From the NCBI GenBank assembly GCA_021777055.1, contig JAIQZO010000024.1, positions 62,001 to 126,000 on the forward strand: 64,000 nucleotides of DNA, written 5' to 3'. Source of the DNA: Candidatus Anammoxibacter sp. Its GTDB lineage: Bacteria > Planctomycetota > Brocadiia > Brocadiales > Anammoxibacteraceae. This document shows, piece by piece, positions 60,248-64,000 of the stretch; position 1 is the first letter of the stretch, and each line of letters opens with the position of its first letter. The translations under genes were made by a program, and so were the position numbers. The notes beneath the pieces were generated by a model. That model did not search any database, was not told the origin of the DNA, and was given only the letters and a program-made list of their open reading frames with translations.

Positions 60248-60799
60248 TCATTTTATAAGTATAGGTGCTATTGCTCTAAAAAAGGGACTGCCATCAATTA
60301 ATGCTTCCAGAGAATATTCCCCTGGCTCCAGCAGTTCACCATCTATAACAAGAGGAATTTCAGCACTGTAACGCAGAGATCTCTTATTAGGCAATGTCAT
60401 AACTTCCAGAAAATCTGGACAGCCAAGCAATGGATCAATAAAAATGTATTGCCACAAAATATCACTCTCTTCATTTCGCAATACAAACTGCACTGGTTTC
60501 TCTTCACCACAATGGGATATGAGCTCTAAATCAATAGCAGAACCAGTTCTGTTGATCAAAAGAAACTCCGCGCGAAAGCTAACTCTCTCTTCTAATTCAT
60601 TATTCTCTGAAATACCACTTACATTAAATTCGTGGTTCTCCACAACAAGCATACAGCTAATACTTTTTCTGAAAAGTCTCTCCTCACCATTTTTAGAAAA
60701 TAAACTTCTAGCATCAGCATTACCGTCACCGGAAACACCATCCTGCGCAACCACAACGGCAACCTGTATAAAGACCACAACACAAATCGAAGATACCAT
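60248..60799 (-). CDS. Exported protein with BsuPI-like domain
   Basis: From the ATG at 60799-60797 the product is about 183 residues, with a signal peptide (VSSICVVVFIQVAVVVAQD). A beta-sandwich-like domain follows, with FRAEFLLINRTGSAIDLELI, EKPVQFVLRNEESDILWQYI and ELLEPGEYSLEALIDG, as in intracellular proteinase inhibitor (BsuPI) domains found in many exported proteins. A longer signal sequence would be obtained from an ATG about 30 bases upstream if a run of seven A had one more base. It lies between the membrane-protein gene and a long spacer. Function is unknown. Confidence 0.65.
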   Translation of the reverse strand: MVSSICVVVFIQVAVVVAQDGVSGDGNADARSLFSKNGEERLFRKSISCMLVVENHEFNVSGISENNELEERVSFRAEFLLINRTGSAIDLELISHCGEEKPVQFVLRNEESDILWQYIFIDPLLGCPDFLEVMTLPNKRSLRYSAEIPLVIDGELLEPGEYSLEALIDGSPFFRAIAPILIK

Positions 60800-60805
60800 T
60801 AACAA

Positions 60806-61675
60806 TAAACAAGTTTTTTTGACATATTTTTAAGATCCACAATAATATCATACAATTACGTGATTTGTATACATTCTAGTAAGTTCAGGCTGATTTCAGA
60901 ATCAAGATTTGCACAGAAGATTAATCATAAGCAAGAATTCATTAAGAACAAAACTTGATTTTCTGCAATTAATGCAATTCTATCTTTAGATGAAAAACAA
61001 TATGAGTTAAAAATTTTATACACATTCTATATATTATAAAATCAGATAATCAAGCATTAATGTGCAATTTCTGATATTTTTCTACTATTTTTCGATCCTT
61101 CACATTAAATAAAATAATTAACATAATTACCAACGTTTCGGTTATAAAAACAGATGTAAATAGATAATTAAATCAGATAGATGCCGCACAGGTCTCTCAC
61201 TGTCTATCTTCGTGTTTCAGTATAAGTTATTTCACTTAAAATCTTATTTTTCGCAAAAATCCATTGATCTCTTTTTCATCTTAATATTATAAGTACAAAT
61301 TTACGTTTTTTTTGTGGGAAAAAGTAATAGCAGATATCCAAAATAGTTTTCATAGTTTACAGGACTAAAGCTAGAAGATGTTTGACATTTACCATATATC
61401 GTGATATTATTTTAGACTGCAATTTTTTTTAAGATTAAATTGTTTCATAGAGAAGACAGACCATCACATTTGTTTTTACCTATAGATATACTAATAAATT
61501 ATTGCTGTTGCAGGTTTTAGACGGTTGCAAGTTGTTTACGTACAGTCAATCAATTACTTCGAGTGCAAACTTCTAAATCGTTATAATGTTTACAGTAGTT
61601 AATTTGGAACACTGTTTAAACTGTTTAGGTTTTTGTGAAATTTTAACCGATATTTTTATATAGCTGACAAAAATA
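60806..61675. other. Long AT-rich spacer
   Basis: About 870 bp between divergent genes, without an ORF carrying a ribosome binding site, without tRNA-like sequence and without the window's repeat families. Promoters of both flanking genes must be here, but I cannot place them. Confidence 0.5.
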
Positions 61676-62647
61676 ATGAATAATGCCGAAATATTAAATC
61701 CAATTAAAGATTTGCTGGATGAATTTGAGAGCCGTTTTTACAAAGAATTAGGATCTGAGCATACCGGCATAAATGACCTTGTCGCCCATGTAAGCAAATT
61801 TAAAGGCAAAAGATTAAGGCCTGCACTTCTACTACTTTCGGCAAAATGTTTTGATAACTTCCAGCCTCAGCACATTGATCTGGCAATTGTTGTAGAAATG
61901 ATACACACTGCCACACTTGTCCATGATGACATTATTGATGAAGCAACGGTCAGGAGATTTGTCCCCAGTATGAACTCCGAATGGGGACGTGAAATATCGA
62001 TTTTATTTGGTGATTATCTGTTCTCAAGAGGTTTTACCATACTGTCAGCCCTTGATTCGCAGTTAGCAACCATGTTAATGTCACAAACTGTAAATATATT
62101 GTGCGAAGGAGAGTTGCTACAGTTACAGAAACGTTATAATAAAGATATGAACGAAAGGGACTATCTGCAGATAATAGAAAAAAAGACAGCCTCTCTATGT
62201 GCTTCCAGCTGCAGACTTGGAGCGTACTTTGCAGGTGCAAACAAAGATGCAATGGAGTCATTTACAAAGTTCGGTCTTAAATTGGGAGCCGCATTCCAAA
62301 TCATAGATGATTGCCTTGATATTGTCGGAGATGAAGATGAAGTAGGAAAGACTCTTAACACAGACATAAAGAAAGGTAAGATGACCTTACCTCTTATTAA
62401 GCTAGTGGACTCCCTTCCGCAAAACCGTAAAGAAGATACATACAAACTTATTTATAATAGCCAGGATTGCGATGATAATACCGCAATGATGGAGCTATTA
62501 ACAGAACATGACGCACTTGAATATTCATATGGTGTGGCCAGAAACATGGTAAATGACGCCTTGAGTGAGATCTCTTTTATACCTGATTCAATTTATAAAG
62601 AGACGTTAAATAATCTGGCAAATTACGTTATCTCAAGAAGAAAATAG
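61676..62647 (+). CDS. Polyprenyl diphosphate synthase (long-chain, trans)
   Basis: The 323-residue class I prenyl synthase has the first aspartate-rich motif DDIID (84-88) in ATLVHDDIIDEATVRR and the second in FQIIDDCLDIVGDEDEVGK. KGKRLRPALLLLSAKC is the IPP-binding start, and GKTLNTDIKKGKMTLPLI follows. The residues before the first motif (VVEMIHTATLVHDD) have small side chains, as in octaprenyl/nonaprenyl synthases (IspB-like) that make quinone side chains; the exact chain length is not decidable by eye. It uses IPP and an allylic primer in the cytosol. The ATG at 61676 lacks a strong ribosome binding site. Confidence 0.92.
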   Translation: MNNAEILNPIKDLLDEFESRFYKELGSEHTGINDLVAHVSKFKGKRLRPALLLLSAKCFDNFQPQHIDLAIVVEMIHTATLVHDDIIDEATVRRFVPSMNSEWGREISILFGDYLFSRGFTILSALDSQLATMLMSQTVNILCEGELLQLQKRYNKDMNERDYLQIIEKKTASLCASSCRLGAYFAGANKDAMESFTKFGLKLGAAFQIIDDCLDIVGDEDEVGKTLNTDIKKGKMTLPLIKLVDSLPQNRKEDTYKLIYNSQDCDDNTAMMELLTEHDALEYSYGVARNMVNDALSEISFIPDSIYKETLNNLANYVISRRK

Positions 62648-62675
62648 CCTTGCTTTCTGGATTAATTGTGCGTTT

Positions 62676-63233
62676 TTACCCGTTACTTTGCAAACTATCG
62701 ACAGCGCAAATGCAGGAAATGGCAGACTCTGCGTTGTCAACCACATCATAAAGCTCAAGACTCCGAGATTTAGCAACATTCTCATCAACCATCTGTTTGA
62801 AAAAGCCAAGCAAGCCATCATAAAAACCGTTTTTATTAACAAAAACAAGCGGTTTTTTATGCCGCCTAAGAAGTTTAAGTGTCAAGATCTCTACCGCCTC
62901 TTCCAGAGTACCAAACCCTCCTGGAAGCACGATAAACCCATCAGATCTCTTTTCCATTATTGTTTTCCGATCACGCATGTCATCTGTAACTATCAGCTCC
63001 GAAGCCTGTTTAAACGCAATCTCCTTATCCTTTAAAAAGTCAGGAATTACACCTACAACCTTACCGTTACTTTTATGAACTGATTTGGCAAGAGCCCCCA
63101 TTAAACCAACATTAGCCCCACCATAGACCAGGGTATCGCCACGTTCCCCAATCAACGCACCTAACTTTTCAGCCTCAGTAAAATACTCAGACGAAACTTT
63201 ATCACTTGATGAACAAAAAACACATATATTCAT
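62676..63233 (-). CDS. LOG family protein (TIGR00730-type)
   Basis: From the ATG at 63233-63231 the product is 185 residues, beginning MNICVFCSSSDKVSSEYFTE. LVYGGANVGLMGALAKSV, the MRDRK motif and LPGGFGTLEEAVEILTLKLL (PGGxGTxxE) are the signatures of 'lonely guy' proteins. These hydrolyse nucleoside 5'-monophosphates to base and ribose phosphate, and in plants they activate cytokinins. The frame is open a little further (to a TTG at 63266), but homology begins at the chosen Met. It converges with the prenyl synthase gene, 28 bp apart. Confidence 0.9.
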   Translation of the reverse strand: MNICVFCSSSDKVSSEYFTEAEKLGALIGERGDTLVYGGANVGLMGALAKSVHKSNGKVVGVIPDFLKDKEIAFKQASELIVTDDMRDRKTIMEKRSDGFIVLPGGFGTLEEAVEILTLKLLRRHKKPLVFVNKNGFYDGLLGFFKQMVDENVAKSRSLELYDVVDNAESAISCICAVDSLQSNG

Positions 63234-63287
63234 TTTGCATAAATACCATAACGTGGCAAGCCGCAACCAAAATACGAAAGGCCAGAT

Positions 63288-63422
63288 ACTGGATTCTAGA
63301 TACTGGATACTAGCAAATAGTTCGATTTCTTATTTTTTATTAGAGTACACAAAAAGATAAACACAATATAGCATGTAATATTTAAGGTGCCATAATAGAT
63401 TATCAAGCATCTAGTATCAAGT
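63288..63422. repeat. Inverted heptamer arrays upstream of the LOG gene
   Basis: Left units are actggat/tctagat (63288-63313); right units are atcaagc/atctagt/atcaagt (63402-63422), about 90 bp apart. The accompanying tail (reverse of ttttggttgcggcttgcca) lies at about 63254-63272. It belongs to the family at 18614-19000 and 46164-46360. The rest of 63234-63630 is AT-rich spacer. Confidence 0.65.
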
Positions 63423-63630
63423 AACCAATAAGACCATATAATTTTACAATTTTACCATTTTTGATAAAAGGGAATAATAAAAAATCACTTTGTTCTTCAG
63501 AATAAATTACTTGTTAAAACAACCGTTTTTTGTTAATTTTATTATCGTTAATGCGCTATCTTTACACATCAATCTATTTCAATGAGAAAAGTTTCTAATA
63601 TTAAATTAGCTATTTGGCGATCATATCTTT

Positions 63631-64000
63631 ATGACAATATTACGGAAGGGAATTACAATTAAAACAGGAAAAACCGTTAAACTTAAATACATTCTTATCT
63701 GTTTGCTTTTCGTTTTAATCTGTCGGATATGTTCATCAGGCAAAATAGTAACTCTATTACCAGAAATGCATCTTGTGACGAATAGTCAGGAAAAAGAGGT
63801 AAGCTACGCGCCTGTGGATCTAACAGGAAACTTCGCGCCATATAAACAGTTCGAAATTATTATGCCCGACAACCTGGAAGCTAATGTAAACAATGCAATT
63901 TCACCTATACGGATGAATTTCCTGGACGGACATGGATATTTTGACATATTTATAAGATCCCAAACACTTAATCCCCATTATGGACTTAGTATCCAATTAA
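63631..64000 (+). CDS. Exported protein, N-terminal part, cut by window edge
   Basis: From the ATG at 63631-63633 the frame is open to the end of the window (123 codons). A basic N-terminus (ILRKGITIKTGKTVKLK) precedes a hydrophobic core (YILICLLFVLICRICSS), so it is probably exported; the last cysteine of the core could be a lipidation site. The rest (VSYAPVDLTGNFAPYKQFEI, MNFLDGHGYFDIFIRS) has no motif I recognise. No clear ribosome binding site is seen. A shorter start further in is possible. Confidence 0.55.
   Translation, partial: MTILRKGITIKTGKTVKLKYILICLLFVLICRICSSGKIVTLLPEMHLVTNSQEKEVSYAPVDLTGNFAPYKQFEIIMPDNLEANVNNAISPIRMNFLDGHGYFDIFIRSQTLNPHYGLSIQL

Overview
The window is AT-rich bacterial chromosome with long, repeat-filled spacers. 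The best lineage clue is the three-gene unit at 52562-55700 (minus strand): a Rieske iron-sulfur protein, a fused b6/subunit-IV type cytochrome b, and a membrane-anchored octaheme cytochrome of the hydroxylamine oxidoreductase (HAO) family. A quinol-oxidising bc complex joined to an HAO-like octaheme protein is known from anammox planctomycetes (Brocadiales). With the low GC, a marine 'Candidatus Scalindua'-like organism is my inference. No rRNA or tRNA gene was recognised.

Left part (1-20.6 kb): sfsA fragment, thioredoxin-like protein, DUF1294 protein, ClC chloride channel with CBS domains, an RNase H-fold protein and a two-SWIM SNF2 helicase. The last 249 bp of the helicase gene are duplicated beyond a DUF4258/DUF2283 pair. 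An accessory stretch (11.4-17.5 kb) has a secreted chymotrypsin-like protease, a catalytic-domain-only tyrosine recombinase, an FRG-domain protein, and a voltage-gated K+ channel coupled to a zinc-knuckle/PH-like protein. Then come ubiX, a small acidic cysteine protein and a 2-hydroxyacid dehydrogenase.

Middle part (21-45 kb): a sigma-54 response regulator faces a 2046-residue hybrid kinase whose N-terminal Ser/Thr kinase-like domain has lost its catalytic residues. Next are an aminotransferase, an aldehyde dehydrogenase with its DUF779 partner, an MrfA/MrfB-like repair helicase and exonuclease pair, and a nucleotidyltransferase pair. A metallophosphoesterase-NACHT-FGE-sulfatase reading frame follows, cut by one in-frame TGA, then a degenerate histidine kinase, a DUF2325 protein and two small membrane-peptide ORFs.

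Right part (45-64 kb): a PLP-dependent deaminase/desulfhydrase, a B12-binding radical SAM protein, oligoendopeptidase F, lipoprotein-like MsrB, a damaged RelE toxin with an intact antitoxin, endonuclease IV, the respiratory unit, a large Hsp70-like protein, a polyprenyl synthase and a LOG-family protein.

The most unusual feature is in the spacers. Many hold inverted-repeat elements whose arms are built of short tandem units, most often exactly 7 bp, with a different unit sequence at each site. Others look like MITEs, one with a 9-bp target duplication. These repeats and the interrupted metallophosphoesterase-NACHT-FGE gene are the two observations I would follow first.
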